64,000 nt of DNA. Origin: Nitrospiraceae bacterium. GTDB taxonomy: Bacteria; Nitrospirota; Nitrospiria; Nitrospirales; Nitrospiraceae. Shown here piece by piece: positions 51,224-63,262 of this stretch. The notes below the pieces were generated by a model. That model saw only the letters and a program-made list of their open reading frames with translations. It was not told where the DNA came from and made no database searches. Location of the stretch: NCBI GenBank assembly GCA_009692155.1, contig SHZW01000007.1:1-64000 (forward strand). The letters run 5' to 3'. A program made the translations under genes and the position numbers. Each line of letters opens with the position of its first letter. The first letter of the stretch is position 1.

Positions 51224-52536
51224 TCCTTCACGAGGTCGAGCACGAGCGACACATCCGCATGAAACAGAACGGCGGCCGTGGCGAGGGCGGTTCCGAGTCC
51301 CAGGGCGACCAGGATGCAGGCCTTGCCGATATCCTGCCCGCGCAGCGTGCCGAGCTGAACCGGCTCACGCGACAGATAGGCGCTGGCTGCATAGAGCTCT
51401 TCGCCGATCAGCGTGTAATCGCAAGTGGTGACAAAAAAAGGCATCTGGTGGTCGGAGTCCGTACCGGCAATCTGAATGGCACCCGTGCTGGCGCCGGTTT
51501 CTGTCAGGAGCAGGGATTCGGCAAAGTAGGAGCCCATGAAGAAGTTGGCAGCCGGCTGCTTTCTCAGCATGATGCCGTCCACGGCCGCGGTGTAACTGAA
51601 TTGGTCGGTCGTGATGAAGAAGTTGGAATCATCCTTGAAGGCATCCGGTTTGCCCGCCTCGAGATAGGACTGCTTGGTGATTTCCTGGCAGACAGCCATG
51701 ACGATGGGGTCCCGGTGGGGCACCATCAGTTCGGTCTCATAGGAAGCGACTCGTTTGGCAACCCGTCCGAGAATCACGGCAGCGGCAACCGTTGACGGCT
51801 CGCTCATGTCCCCGGCACCGGTAAGATAAAGAATGGGTTTCCCAAGTTCGGTCGCGCGGCCGATGGCTTCATCCACCGCATCGAGGCCGGGAATGCGGCG
51901 CAGGAAAATTTCCTTTCGCCTGGCAGCCTGGATCGAGCCGAGCACGATAAACCCAAAGATCACGACGATGGCCAGGTTGTTGGCCTGGTTCCAGTTGAAC
52001 CAATTGGGTTCGGGCGTCGCCTGCACCGGCGTTGCAGGCGCCCGCTGCTCCCCTGCAACAGCTGCGACAGTCACGGCATAGGACGTGCCGTCTTTGAGCT
52101 CAATCCCCTTGCCTGACTTGATCGTAAATTGATGCGCGTCGTTCGGGGCCGGCCTGGTCCACCAGGGTGCCTTGGAATCGTGGACGTAATGCGTGTCGGA
52201 TGCAAATTCCGCAATGACTTTCGGCTCACCGGCATTCGGTTCATGGAGCAGGATTTGATATCGAAGGTCTTTGCCCTCTCCGTTCGTTTTGTCCCATATC
52301 ACGGTGAGACTTCCGCCGCCGTCGTTTGGAGTGTCGAAAGCATGAACATGCGGCGGCGGTGTCAGCGGGGTCTGCGCTTGAACGGACAACGGAGTGAGCA
52401 GCAGCAGTACAAACAGTGCTGAGTACTGAGTGCTGAGTCCTGAGTGGTACAGAAAGGGTCTGACCGACCAATGACGTGTTCCGTCATTCATCGCTCCGCT
52501 CTCAGCACTCAGCACTTTTCGCTCAGCACTCATCAT
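51214..52536 (-). CDS. DUF6754-like exported/membrane protein with FnIII-like N-terminal region
   Basis: Signal-like ALFVLLLLTPLSVQAQ; ...GKPILYLTGAGDMSEPSTVAAAVILGRVAKRVASYETELMVPHRDPIVM...; family name from memory. Confidence 0.65.
   Translation of the reverse strand: MMSAERKVLSAESGAMNDGTRHWSVRPFLYHSGLSTQYSALFVLLLLTPLSVQAQTPLTPPPHVHAFDTPNDGGGSLTVIWDKTNGEGKDLRYQILLHEPNAGEPKVIAEFASDTHYVHDSKAPWWTRPAPNDAHQFTIKSGKGIELKDGTSYAVTVAAVAGEQRAPATPVQATPEPNWFNWNQANNLAIVVIFGFIVLGSIQAARRKEIFLRRIPGLDAVDEAIGRATELGKPILYLTGAGDMSEPSTVAAAVILGRVAKRVASYETELMVPHRDPIVMAVCQEITKQSYLEAGKPDAFKDDSNFFITTDQFSYTAAVDGIMLRKQPAANFFMGSYFAESLLLTETGASTGAIQIAGTDSDHQMPFFVTTCDYTLIGEELYAASAYLSREPVQLGTLRGQDIGKACILVALGLGTALATAAVLFHADVSLVLDLVKDWK
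52415..52535. repeat. Inverted pair of heptamer arrays (AGTGCTG type 52415-52447; CTCAGCA type 52494-52535)
   Basis: agtgctg/agtactg/agtgctg/agtcctg ... ctcagca/ctcagca/cttttcg/ctcagca/ctcatca. Confidence 0.85.
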
Positions 52537-53660
52537 TGCCCTTCGATGAGCTCTACGTTCGCCCGTGGGATGACGGCACGAGTCTTATCCGGGAAACCGA
52601 CTTCGAGCACGCGGACATGGCTCTCGGTTTCGATCTGCCGCAGGTCCGCCGGGAGCGCCGCCACCTGGCCGATGCGGCCGAATAATGGATCGCGGATGAT
52701 GCGGACCTGATCGCCCACCCGGATGCCGCCCCGTTCGGCGACGCCCGTGTCCTGGATGGCGCGGGTCCCGTCCACCGTGATGATGATCTCCGGCCGGATC
52801 ACGCCGGCCCTGATCTGCGTCGCACCTGAGACCGATGCCTTCTGTCCCTGGTGTTTTGACAGGAGCGCAAACGTTTTGGCTGCCATTGGGATCGTCCCGA
52901 ACCCTTCAGTCAGGATGATGGTGATGCCGATCTTTTCCGTGCCCGTGATGGCCACGCCCAGATCGTAGCCGAGCAGGGCCCGCAGGTCCTTGTCGTGGAT
53001 TCCGCCGACGATCAATGCCGCCACGCCGATTTCCCGGGCACGCGCCAGCGTGTCGGCGCCGAGAAACGAGCCGCCCACGACAATCTTTCCCTTCATGCCC
53101 GTGGTCAGCCGATCGGCTGCGAGTGTTTCGTCCGGCGATGCGGCCGCCATCTGTATCTCGCCCCAGGTTTCCCCCCCGACCCCGAAGATGCCTTGCACGA
53201 GCGTGCAGGACGTCTCGATGGTGATGCCTTGCTGGGGGTGCACCTCCACGGCCGTTCCGTCAATATATGCGAGCAACTCCAGGCGACGCGGCGGCTCGCG
53301 CAGCAGCACCTGCCCTGTGATGGCGGATACGGTCTCGACCGTGCCCTGGATGGGTGAGCGGACGGCTGTTTTGAGAAATTGGATGAACGGTTTGTTTTCC
53401 GCGATCACGTCATCCTTCCGAACCGGCTCCCCTTCCTTCGTGATCAGATAGTCGTGGATTTCGTCCGGTGCAATACCCAGGAGATTGGCCACATTGATGG
53501 AATGGACCTTGCCGGGCAGTTCCGCCTGGGCGACGACGGAATCAGCCTTGAGCAGGTCTCCCTGTTTGACCATCACGGTTCCGGGAATCGGCAGCAGGCG
53601 TCGTTTCCGAACAGTCGTGCGTTCGGTGACCGTCAGCCCTGGTGTGTACGCGTGTCCCAT
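52533..53660 (-). CDS. Barrel/KOW-like protein (RnfC-barrel-type N-terminus)
   Basis: RKRRLLPIPGTVMVKQGDLLKADSVVAQAELPGKVHSI...; C-terminal GDQVRIIRDPLFGRIGQVAALP... Confidence 0.6.
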   Translation of the reverse strand: MGHAYTPGLTVTERTTVRKRRLLPIPGTVMVKQGDLLKADSVVAQAELPGKVHSINVANLLGIAPDEIHDYLITKEGEPVRKDDVIAENKPFIQFLKTAVRSPIQGTVETVSAITGQVLLREPPRRLELLAYIDGTAVEVHPQQGITIETSCTLVQGIFGVGGETWGEIQMAAASPDETLAADRLTTGMKGKIVVGGSFLGADTLARAREIGVAALIVGGIHDKDLRALLGYDLGVAITGTEKIGITIILTEGFGTIPMAAKTFALLSKHQGQKASVSGATQIRAGVIRPEIIITVDGTRAIQDTGVAERGGIRVGDQVRIIRDPLFGRIGQVAALPADLRQIETESHVRVLEVGFPDKTRAVIPRANVELIEGQ

Positions 53661-53671
53661 AAATAAAACTT

Positions 53672-53751
53672 AGGCTATAGGCGATGGGCTAGAGGCTATA
53701 GGTAAGATTCCTCGTCCCGCCCATGGCCTATCGCCCATTGCCCATAGCCTT
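53672..53751. repeat. Inverted pair of degenerate heptamer arrays (aggctat... / ...tagcctt)
   Basis: aggctat/aggcgat/gggctag/aggctat and tggccta/tcgccca/ttgccca/tagcctt. Confidence 0.8.
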
Positions 53752-55596
53752 CCCTTGCGGATACAACCCCACCGAGTTGTGCCATCTCGTCAGGGCTGCC
53801 ACCCTTGCCCTGGCATCAACGGGCAGTTGAAGAGGGCGACCCCGACCGTCAAGCATCAATCCGGCTGCGCCGCCCCGGGCTTCGCGTGTCACCGTTGTGC
53901 CTTTGCCTTCACCGAGATCAACCTGTTTCGCCGGCTTCATGGTGACCCGTGCCCGCTCGCCGGCACCCAATGAAATCAATCTCAATTCCCCGAACATTAA
54001 TGTTCCACTCTCAGGCTGCCTGTCGCGTTCGAAGGTGATCTGGTACTCGGCGCATTTCTCGCCGTCCTTGCCCTGCCCGATCGGCGCCACGCAGGTTCCC
54101 AGGTAGACCAGGCAGTCGTGGATAAAGACGTCGGTCGCAGCCTTTTCGTTGACGGTCGAAAGGACACCCAGGTGCGGCATCATGAAAATACTGTCCACTG
54201 AGAGTGTGGTGAAGCCGGGGGGTTCGTAGGCATCCACCATCATGAGCATGGATTGGATGCGCCGTGGCGCATGGGACAGGATGCCGCCGCTGCCGACGAT
54301 TAAATCCAGCTTCAACATGTCGATCAGGCTGTCGCCGGATGTCTTTTGCTCGAAAATGTCCGAGATTGTCCGCGCCTGCTGGACGCCCTTGAGGCCGGTC
54401 GCCAACGACTTGTGGTGAATCAGAGCCAGCCGCAGGGCTTCGCGCGCGATAGCCTGCTCGATCTGCAATTCGTCCAGCGTCTGCGGGATGGTCGTCGGAC
54501 GGATCATCTTGTTCTTGATGCGGTTGCGCAAGGTCTGCTCATCCACGTCGAACGGCACCCACCGCATGATATTGGCGAGCCCGGCTTCGGCCAGCACGTT
54601 GGAGATGCTGTAGGACATGCCGAGGTTGGCACTGACCGTGCGGTTGAAGACGCCGTCATACACGGAGAAGACGTCCGTGGTGGCGCCGCCGATATCCACG
54701 CCGATCAAATTGATCTTGTCGCGCTTGGCCAGGGCTTCCATGATGAAACCGACGGCGGCCGGCGTCGGAACGATCGGCGCGCCGGCCCAGGAGATCAGTT
54801 TTTTATAGCCGGGGGCCTGGGCCATGACGTGTTCGAGAAACAGGTCGTGGATTTTATTGCGGGCCGGCGACAGGTTTTCCCTTTCGAGCGTCGGGCGGAT
54901 GTTGTCCGTGACAACCAGCGCCGTTTTTTGGCCGAGAATGGCCGTGACCTGGTCGCGGGCGTTTGTGTTGCCCGCATAGATCAGCGGCAGCGAATAGGTC
55001 ATCCCGAGGCGCGGGCGTGGCTCGGCGGCCGAGATATATTCGGCCATTTCGACGACGTGCGTGACGGTGCCTCCGTCCGTTCCACCCGAGAGGAGAATCA
55101 TGTCCGGCCGCAGCGAGCGGATGCGCTCGATTTTTTCATGCGGAAGCCGGCCGTCGTTCGAGGCCAGCACGTCCATCACGATGGCGCCGGCGCCCAGCGC
55201 GCACCGTTGGGCGCTCTCCCCCGTCATGCTCTGGACAACGCCGGCCACCATCATTTGAAGGCCGCCGCCGGCGCTGCTGGTCGACACGTAGATGTCGACG
55301 CCCGTTTTGGAATGGCCGCCTGCGCCGGCCGGCGTGATGATCTTTTCTCCGTCAAGAATTTTCCGGCCGGACAGTTCCTCCACCTCGGCGATGGCGTTCA
55401 AGACACCGCGGGTGACGTCTTCAAACGGGGCTTCCACGGTCGTGGGCGCTTCACCACGGAATGTTTGCCGGAATGTGTCGCCTTGTTTTTCGATCAGAAC
55501 GGCTTTGGTCGTGGTGCTGCCGCAGTCTGTGGCGATGATGACGGACAGGGGGAGATCGGCGGTCTTTTTGTGCGGGACCTGCACGGCAGCACTCAT
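53728..55596 (-). CDS. GlmL/MutL-type ASKHA ATPase (glutamate mutase L family)
   Basis: IIATDCGSTTTKAVLIEK, AGGGLQMMVAGVVQSMTGESAQRCALGAGAIVMDV, LIGVDIGGATTDVFSVYDGVFNRTVSANLGMSYSI. Confidence 0.85.
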   Translation of the reverse strand: MSAAVQVPHKKTADLPLSVIIATDCGSTTTKAVLIEKQGDTFRQTFRGEAPTTVEAPFEDVTRGVLNAIAEVEELSGRKILDGEKIITPAGAGGHSKTGVDIYVSTSSAGGGLQMMVAGVVQSMTGESAQRCALGAGAIVMDVLASNDGRLPHEKIERIRSLRPDMILLSGGTDGGTVTHVVEMAEYISAAEPRPRLGMTYSLPLIYAGNTNARDQVTAILGQKTALVVTDNIRPTLERENLSPARNKIHDLFLEHVMAQAPGYKKLISWAGAPIVPTPAAVGFIMEALAKRDKINLIGVDIGGATTDVFSVYDGVFNRTVSANLGMSYSISNVLAEAGLANIMRWVPFDVDEQTLRNRIKNKMIRPTTIPQTLDELQIEQAIAREALRLALIHHKSLATGLKGVQQARTISDIFEQKTSGDSLIDMLKLDLIVGSGGILSHAPRRIQSMLMMVDAYEPPGFTTLSVDSIFMMPHLGVLSTVNEKAATDVFIHDCLVYLGTCVAPIGQGKDGEKCAEYQITFERDRQPESGTLMFGELRLISLGAGERARVTMKPAKQVDLGEGKGTTVTREARGGAAGLMLDGRGRPLQLPVDARARVAALTRWHNSVGLYPQGKAMGNGR

Positions 55597-55985
55597 CGGG
55601 CGGGCGCTCCTGCAGGAGCAGATTTGGCAGGAGCCGGCTTGGCAGTAGCAGGCCTGGCTTCGATGAGTTCAATTAAGCGGGGGATGGCATCGCGCCGCTC
55701 GAGCAGACACGCCGCCCGTTCGATCTCGCGCGCGTCACAGGCCAGATCCAGGATAGGAGCGAGAAAATGCAACGCCTGGCTGCTGAGAAAATTCATCGGT
55801 CCGGCTGATTCAAGAAAGAGCAGGGCAGGACCTGCCATGCGCTGATTCACAACGGTGGCGGCGACTTTCTCCAGCAAAGCCTGTTCATCAGCCGAGAGCG
55901 GCTGCCCGTCCGGTTGGAGGGCAAAGGCGTGCCGGAGTGAGGCTTTGAGTTTCTGAAATCGTGGAGAGAAGTCGGTTATATTCAT
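55593..55985 (-). CDS. Hypothetical protein upstream of the GlmL-like gene
   Basis: MNITDFSPRFQKLKASLRHAFALQPDGQPLSADEQ...; 4-nt overlap. Confidence 0.65.
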   Translation of the reverse strand: MNITDFSPRFQKLKASLRHAFALQPDGQPLSADEQALLEKVAATVVNQRMAGPALLFLESAGPMNFLSSQALHFLAPILDLACDAREIERAACLLERRDAIPRLIELIEARPATAKPAPAKSAPAGAPAR

Positions 55986-56046
55986 GGGAAAAGCTAAGAA
56001 ATTCAATCGGAAGGCATTATAGGGAGTGGTTCGACGGAGAGTCAAT

Positions 56047-56940
56047 TCAGGTCATGGCCTGCTGCGCCGCATGGTAGGAGCTTCGCGCCAATGGGCTGGC
56101 CTCCACGTGGCTGAATCCGAGCGCGAGGCCTTCAGTTTTGAATGCTGCGAATTCATCCGGGTGGTAATAACGCGAAACCGGGAGGTGGTGCCTGGTCGGC
56201 TGAAGATACTGGCCGATGGTCAGGATCTCACAATTGGCGGCTCGCAGGTCCTGCATGACCTGTCTAATCTCGTCCGTTGTCTCTCCCATTCCGAGAATGA
56301 GGCCAGACTTCGTTGTCATGCCCATGTGTTTGGCGCGCCCGAGCAGCGCGATCGATCGCTGATATTTGCCTTGCGGCCTGATGTCCGGAAAGAGCCGTTC
56401 GACCGTTTCGATATTGTGGTTCAGGATTTCCGGCCGTTCAGCCGTGACGGTTTGCAGGGCGCTCTCGCTCCCTTCAAAGTCAGGAATGAGAACTTCCACG
56501 GTGCAGGCTTGGTTCAACCGTCTGATCTGCCGGATCGTTTCGGTGAACACTGACGCGCCGCCATCGTCCAATTCATCCCGGTTGACGGAGGTAATGACCG
56601 CGTGCTTGAGGCGCATGGCCTGTACGGCTTGCGCCACACGCAGCGGTTCGTCATAGTCAACGGCCAACGGTTTTCCGGTGGTCACGGAGCAGTAATGGCA
56701 CCGGCGCGTGCAAATATCGCCGAGGATCAAAAATGTCGCTGTACGATTGTTCCAGCATTCCCAGATGTTGGGGCACCGGGCTTCCTCGCAGATGGTATGG
56801 AGGCCGAGATCGTCCACGACTTGCCGGATGTCCCGATAGTCCGGTCCCTGCTGGAGACGGACTTTAAACCAGGGCGGCAGGCGTTGGTGCGAAGAGCTGC
56901 CATCACCCCTCCGAAGGTCTTCAATCGGAACAAAACTCAT
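56047..56940 (-). CDS. lipA: Lipoyl synthase
   Basis: CEEARCPNIWECW; CTRRCHYCSVTTGKP. Confidence 0.96.
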   Translation of the reverse strand: MSFVPIEDLRRGDGSSSHQRLPPWFKVRLQQGPDYRDIRQVVDDLGLHTICEEARCPNIWECWNNRTATFLILGDICTRRCHYCSVTTGKPLAVDYDEPLRVAQAVQAMRLKHAVITSVNRDELDDGGASVFTETIRQIRRLNQACTVEVLIPDFEGSESALQTVTAERPEILNHNIETVERLFPDIRPQGKYQRSIALLGRAKHMGMTTKSGLILGMGETTDEIRQVMQDLRAANCEILTIGQYLQPTRHHLPVSRYYHPDEFAAFKTEGLALGFSHVEASPLARSSYHAAQQAMT

Positions 56941-57302
56941 GCGCGGGGTTCTCCCTGTCGTAGCCATCCGAACAGCCGGGCAATGATTCCGTCGGGCGGT
57001 CGAACGGAGAATTCAGGGTCGGGGTATTCGATCCAGGGCTCCTGGTTGCCGCAATAGGTGTTTTCTCTGAAGCTGAGCTGGCTCCGAAGCTGCCGGAAGC
57101 CTCGCGTGTGCAGCAGGAGGATTAATTCTACCAGGGCATCGGCCTGGGTTGCGCGACTGTCCGTCACAAGAAACGTGGTTTCATACCGGAGCATTGCGCG
57201 GCACATGCCACCGTCACGCTCCAGTTCGACCACCCGGTTAAACCCTCGCTCGTGCTCATCCAATCCGGCCAGCTGATGTTTTTCGACGATGTCTTTCGGC
57301 AT
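56937..57302 (-). CDS. Hypothetical protein
   Basis: ORF overlapping lipA start by 4 nt. Confidence 0.6.
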   Translation of the reverse strand: MPKDIVEKHQLAGLDEHERGFNRVVELERDGGMCRAMLRYETTFLVTDSRATQADALVELILLLHTRGFRQLRSQLSFRENTYCGNQEPWIEYPDPEFSVRPPDGIIARLFGWLRQGEPRA

Positions 57303-57313
57303 CGGCGGGAATG

Positions 57314-57679
57314 TCAGACGGCGCGAAAGACGGCCAGCAGATCGCTCAAGGCAATGGTTTTGTTTCGTAGAATCGCCTGCTCAGCCTTCAGGAGTTCGAC
57401 GTCGGTCGTTTTCCCGCCGCCCTTCAGGCACGCCGAGCCCAGGGTCAGCACCCGGTCGCATTCCTGCTCGACCTTGTTCTTGACGACAGAATTGATGGTC
57501 AGGATCTCGGAAAGCCTGGCTCTGGTTTCCGCCAGGTGTTTTTTGAGTTCTGATTCCGGGTAGGATTGATGCGCCGCCTCGTTGATACAGCGATCGAGAT
57601 ACTGGTTCAGGAAGACGTAGAGCCGGACCAACAACTCGGTGGTTTCAATGTGGTTTCGACTGGTCGGTTGGGAGGTCAT
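57314..57679 (-). CDS. Hypothetical protein
   Basis: MTSQPTSRNHIETTELLVRLYVFLNQYLDRCINEA... Confidence 0.6.
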   Translation of the reverse strand: MTSQPTSRNHIETTELLVRLYVFLNQYLDRCINEAAHQSYPESELKKHLAETRARLSEILTINSVVKNKVEQECDRVLTLGSACLKGGGKTTDVELLKAEQAILRNKTIALSDLLAVFRAV

Positions 57680-57738
57680 ATGATCCTTCCTGGAAACGTG
57701 TACGGACGTGGCGTGCGGTCCACGCCGTACGCACGGAA

Positions 57739-58044
57739 TTAGAGTTGAATCTTGACGTCGGTGCCTTCGACTGTCACCGGATAGGATTGCACGCAGGCCG
57801 ACGGGTTGTTGACGCATCTGCCCGTTTTCACGTCGTAGGTCCAGTTGTGCCAGGGACACATCACCACGTCCCCATCCAGGTCGCCTTCGCCGAGCGGGCC
57901 TCCGCGGTGGACGCACTCGTTATCAATCACATGGTAGGCGCCGCCGACATTGAAGACGGCAAGGGATTTTCCGCCTGCTGCGATCGTCGTGCCGGTACCT
58001 GGTTTGATGTCTGCGGTGCCCGCGATGCGCACGAATTCTGACAT
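57739..58044 (-). CDS. Rieske [2Fe-2S] ferredoxin-like protein
   Basis: CVHRGGPLGEGDLDGDVVMCPWHNWTYD. Confidence 0.92.
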   Translation of the reverse strand: MSEFVRIAGTADIKPGTGTTIAAGGKSLAVFNVGGAYHVIDNECVHRGGPLGEGDLDGDVVMCPWHNWTYDVKTGRCVNNPSACVQSYPVTVEGTDVKIQL

Positions 58045-58067
58045 CAGATGCTCTCCGGGAAGGAAGG

Positions 58068-58937
58068 CTAGCTGCTCGAGGCCGGCCGTTTGATTTTTTT
58101 GAGGAGACTTCCGATCCCGCCGCCGGATGCCTGTGTATTCAGTGCCTCGGCAATCTTCGCCGCGATATCCCTGAACGTCTTGGCTTGCGGCGAGTCCGGG
58201 TTGGCGGCCACGATCGGCATCCCTTCATCTCCACCGGCCCGGATGGCCAGATCGATGGGAATGGCTCCCAGGAACGGCACGCCGAGTTTTTCAGCCGCCC
58301 GTTGCCCTCCCCCATGGGAGAAGATTTCCGCGCGATCTCCGCAGTGCCCGCAGATGTAGTAACTCATGTTCTCGATAATGCCGAGCAGCGGAACATTCAC
58401 CTTCTGGAACATGGTCATGCCCTTGCGGACGTCGTGCAACGCGACTTCTTGAGGTGTGGTGACGGTGATGACGCCGGCCAGCGAGACCAGTTGTGAAATG
58501 CTCAGCTGGGCGTCGCCGGTGCCGGGCGGCAAATCGATGAGGAGATAATCCAATTCTCCCCAGATGACGTCGCGGAAGAACTGCTGGATGGCGGTATGCA
58601 CCATCGGTCCCCGCCAGACGATGGCGGTTTCCTCCGGTACAAAAAATCCCATCGAGATGATTTTGACGCCATAGCTCTCAGCCGGGAGCAATTTGCCGTC
58701 CTGCTGTTCGGGTGGTTTGCGGACGCCCAGCATCATGGGAATGTTGGGGCCGTAGATATCGGCGTCGATCAGACCGACCCTGGCTCCGGACGCCGCAAGC
58801 GCGACGGCCAGATTCGCGGCAACCGTGGATTTGCCGACGCCACCCTTGCCGCTGCTGATGGCGACGATGTGCTTGACGTCGGGTAATAGATTGGGCTTGG
58901 GCTGTTCGTGCTGGTGGCCTGGCGTACTCTCTGCCAT
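58068..58937 (-). CDS. Mrp/NBP35-family Fe-S carrier ATPase
   Basis: SSGKGGVGKSTVAANLAVALA; VITVTTPQEVALHDVRKGMTMF. Confidence 0.93.
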   Translation of the reverse strand: MAESTPGHQHEQPKPNLLPDVKHIVAISSGKGGVGKSTVAANLAVALAASGARVGLIDADIYGPNIPMMLGVRKPPEQQDGKLLPAESYGVKIISMGFFVPEETAIVWRGPMVHTAIQQFFRDVIWGELDYLLIDLPPGTGDAQLSISQLVSLAGVITVTTPQEVALHDVRKGMTMFQKVNVPLLGIIENMSYYICGHCGDRAEIFSHGGGQRAAEKLGVPFLGAIPIDLAIRAGGDEGMPIVAANPDSPQAKTFRDIAAKIAEALNTQASGGGIGSLLKKIKRPASSS

Positions 58938-59058
58938 AGACAGGACCTCATGGCGCCGTTCAAACAGGACGCGCGTACGCACACTCTATACGATGGGTTT
59001 GACCGGTGACAAGTGGCCTGTGGGGCCTGCCGAAGCGGGGGAAAGACCTAGAGCTGCA

Positions 59059-59892
59059 CTAACTCGAGCGGCGTTGCAGATTATACGCGAGGCCGACCCT
59101 GGAGAGGGAGAAGACCAGCCACTTCGATGGATCGAAGTTATACCATTGGGGCCCGTTGCGGTAGTCGCGCAGGTACATGTGGTGATAGTTGTGATAGCCC
59201 TCGCCGAACGTGATCAGCGAAACCCACCAACTGTCCCGGCTGCTGTCCTTCGTGCCGTACGGCTGGTCACCCCAGATGTGACAGACCGAATTGATGCAGA
59301 AAGTGGAGTTGAGCACCAGGAAGGTGCGGCACACGCCGGCGAGCAGGAAGCAACTGAGGCCACCCATCCAGCCTCCGCTGATGGCACCTACGACAAACGG
59401 CAGGCCTAACCCCGAGAGGACCACGGGAATGTAGTAGCGGTGCTGCCACATGATCAGCGGATCCTTGCGCAGCTTCCCGTCATACTTGGCGTTCGCACCC
59501 GGCTCCGCTTTCTCGAACAGCCAGCCGCAGTGGCTGTACCAGAAGCCCCTCAGCGCGTTGTAGGGGTCGTCGTTCTCGTCGCATACAGCATGGTGGCGGA
59601 TGTGGTCGCCGCACCACTTCAGCGCCGAATTCTGCAAGGCCCACCCGCCGGCGAAAAGGAAGCAGACCTTCACCCATCCAGGACAGTCGAAGGCACGATG
59701 CGAGATCATGCGATGGTAGCCGACTGTGATGCCGAGGCCCGTCACGATGTACAGGACGGCGAACATCGTCCAATCCAGCGTGGTGAAGTCATAATGATAG
59801 GCATACAGCGGCACCCCGATCATGGCGCCGAGCGTCACGATGGAAAACAGAATGATAGTCGGATAATCACGCGGACGTGTAACTGCTTGCAC
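59059..59892 (-). CDS. Delta-9-type fatty acid desaturase
   Basis: Three His boxes HRMISH, HIRHH, GEGYHNYHH. Confidence 0.93.
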   Translation of the reverse strand: MQAVTRPRDYPTIILFSIVTLGAMIGVPLYAYHYDFTTLDWTMFAVLYIVTGLGITVGYHRMISHRAFDCPGWVKVCFLFAGGWALQNSALKWCGDHIRHHAVCDENDDPYNALRGFWYSHCGWLFEKAEPGANAKYDGKLRKDPLIMWQHRYYIPVVLSGLGLPFVVGAISGGWMGGLSCFLLAGVCRTFLVLNSTFCINSVCHIWGDQPYGTKDSSRDSWWVSLITFGEGYHNYHHMYLRDYRNGPQWYNFDPSKWLVFSLSRVGLAYNLQRRSS

Positions 59893-60011
59893 GAGTCCCT
59901 CCTGGACAGGCCCTACATGGAACGTTGAACGAATGAGGGGATATTAACAGGCTGTTCGTGATTTATCAAGTGTTTTCAGCTGCGCAGGCATTACGGAGCA
60001 AAGCTTCACGG

Positions 60012-60836
60012 CTATTGCCGGCTTGGTGTCGGGATGGCGGCAGGCAGGGTTTTGACCTCTGCTTCCTCCAGCTCTTCGGTAATCTCGGTGATCCATCCCC
60101 TGTCCGTTGCGGCGGGCGGCATCTCTTGATGCTCGGTGTATTTGACCAGCCCGACTCCCTTCGCGAACCACGCGGTGAGTACATCCGTGCTGACCACGGA
60201 TCGCCTGGATTTCGACAGGTGGATGCGCAGCGACATTCTGGCTTCCATTCGGACGGCATTGGCATAGGAGCCTGCGGGGACTGAGACGGACTCCTTCCCC
60301 GCGACAGTCACAGACGCATCCACGTCCACTTTTTCCTGCGTTCCGTCACCGTCCACATCAGTGCCGAAGTCGACGCCCTTCCGGTCGAACTGCTGAAAGG
60401 ACGATGGAATCGCGATCGGAAATCGAACGATCTGATACGGAATCACCTGCCGTTCGACAGGCGTGCCCGGCGATGAGCCATAATAGACGACCCCGACGGC
60501 ATCCCGGCGAGAGTAGCTGTCAGTCGGGCCGTGGTTGCCCAGGTTTGTATCGTGAAAGACCATGACGGTCACGCCGTTGATCGTCTGGGTGCCGGAGACG
60601 GTGGATACGTTGACGTAACTCTTGGTCTCTGAAATTTTTTGAAGCGGCCATTCTTCAATGCGACCGCGGTAGCGCCACCGGCTCCCGATCGTGTCGGGAA
60701 AATACAGGTGGGCATCTTCAATCGCTTCAGGGTGTGTCTTGGGCTGCGCGAGCGACTCGCCAGCCGGCCAGGCGAAGAGGCCGGCCGCGATCAGCAGCGT
60801 GGCCAGCGTGCAAAGTCTCTGGGGTTGATGAAGCAT
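60012..60836 (-). CDS. Exported hypothetical protein
   Basis: Signal peptide LLIAAGLFAWPAGESLAQ; ...YFPDTIGSRWRYRG... Confidence 0.65.
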   Translation of the reverse strand: MLHQPQRLCTLATLLIAAGLFAWPAGESLAQPKTHPEAIEDAHLYFPDTIGSRWRYRGRIEEWPLQKISETKSYVNVSTVSGTQTINGVTVMVFHDTNLGNHGPTDSYSRRDAVGVVYYGSSPGTPVERQVIPYQIVRFPIAIPSSFQQFDRKGVDFGTDVDGDGTQEKVDVDASVTVAGKESVSVPAGSYANAVRMEARMSLRIHLSKSRRSVVSTDVLTAWFAKGVGLVKYTEHQEMPPAATDRGWITEITEELEEAEVKTLPAAIPTPSRQ

Positions 60837-60982
60837 GGGGCGTGTGACCGTGTGTGCGAGGCGCACCGTATCATAGAGACTGATGGGCTCGCAACATTGC
60901 CGCGCTCTGCCACTCTCTAACATGGGCCACCTTGGGGCCGCCTTGCCATATGTTGAACCGATTGGGATAATGCCATCCACGT

Positions 60983-63262
<2,280 letters not shown>

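Noticed and set aside
54346-55845. 499-aa plus-strand ORF antisense to the GlmL-like gene
   Set aside because: Shadow ORF; low-complexity R/A/G/H composition and no recognisable domain.
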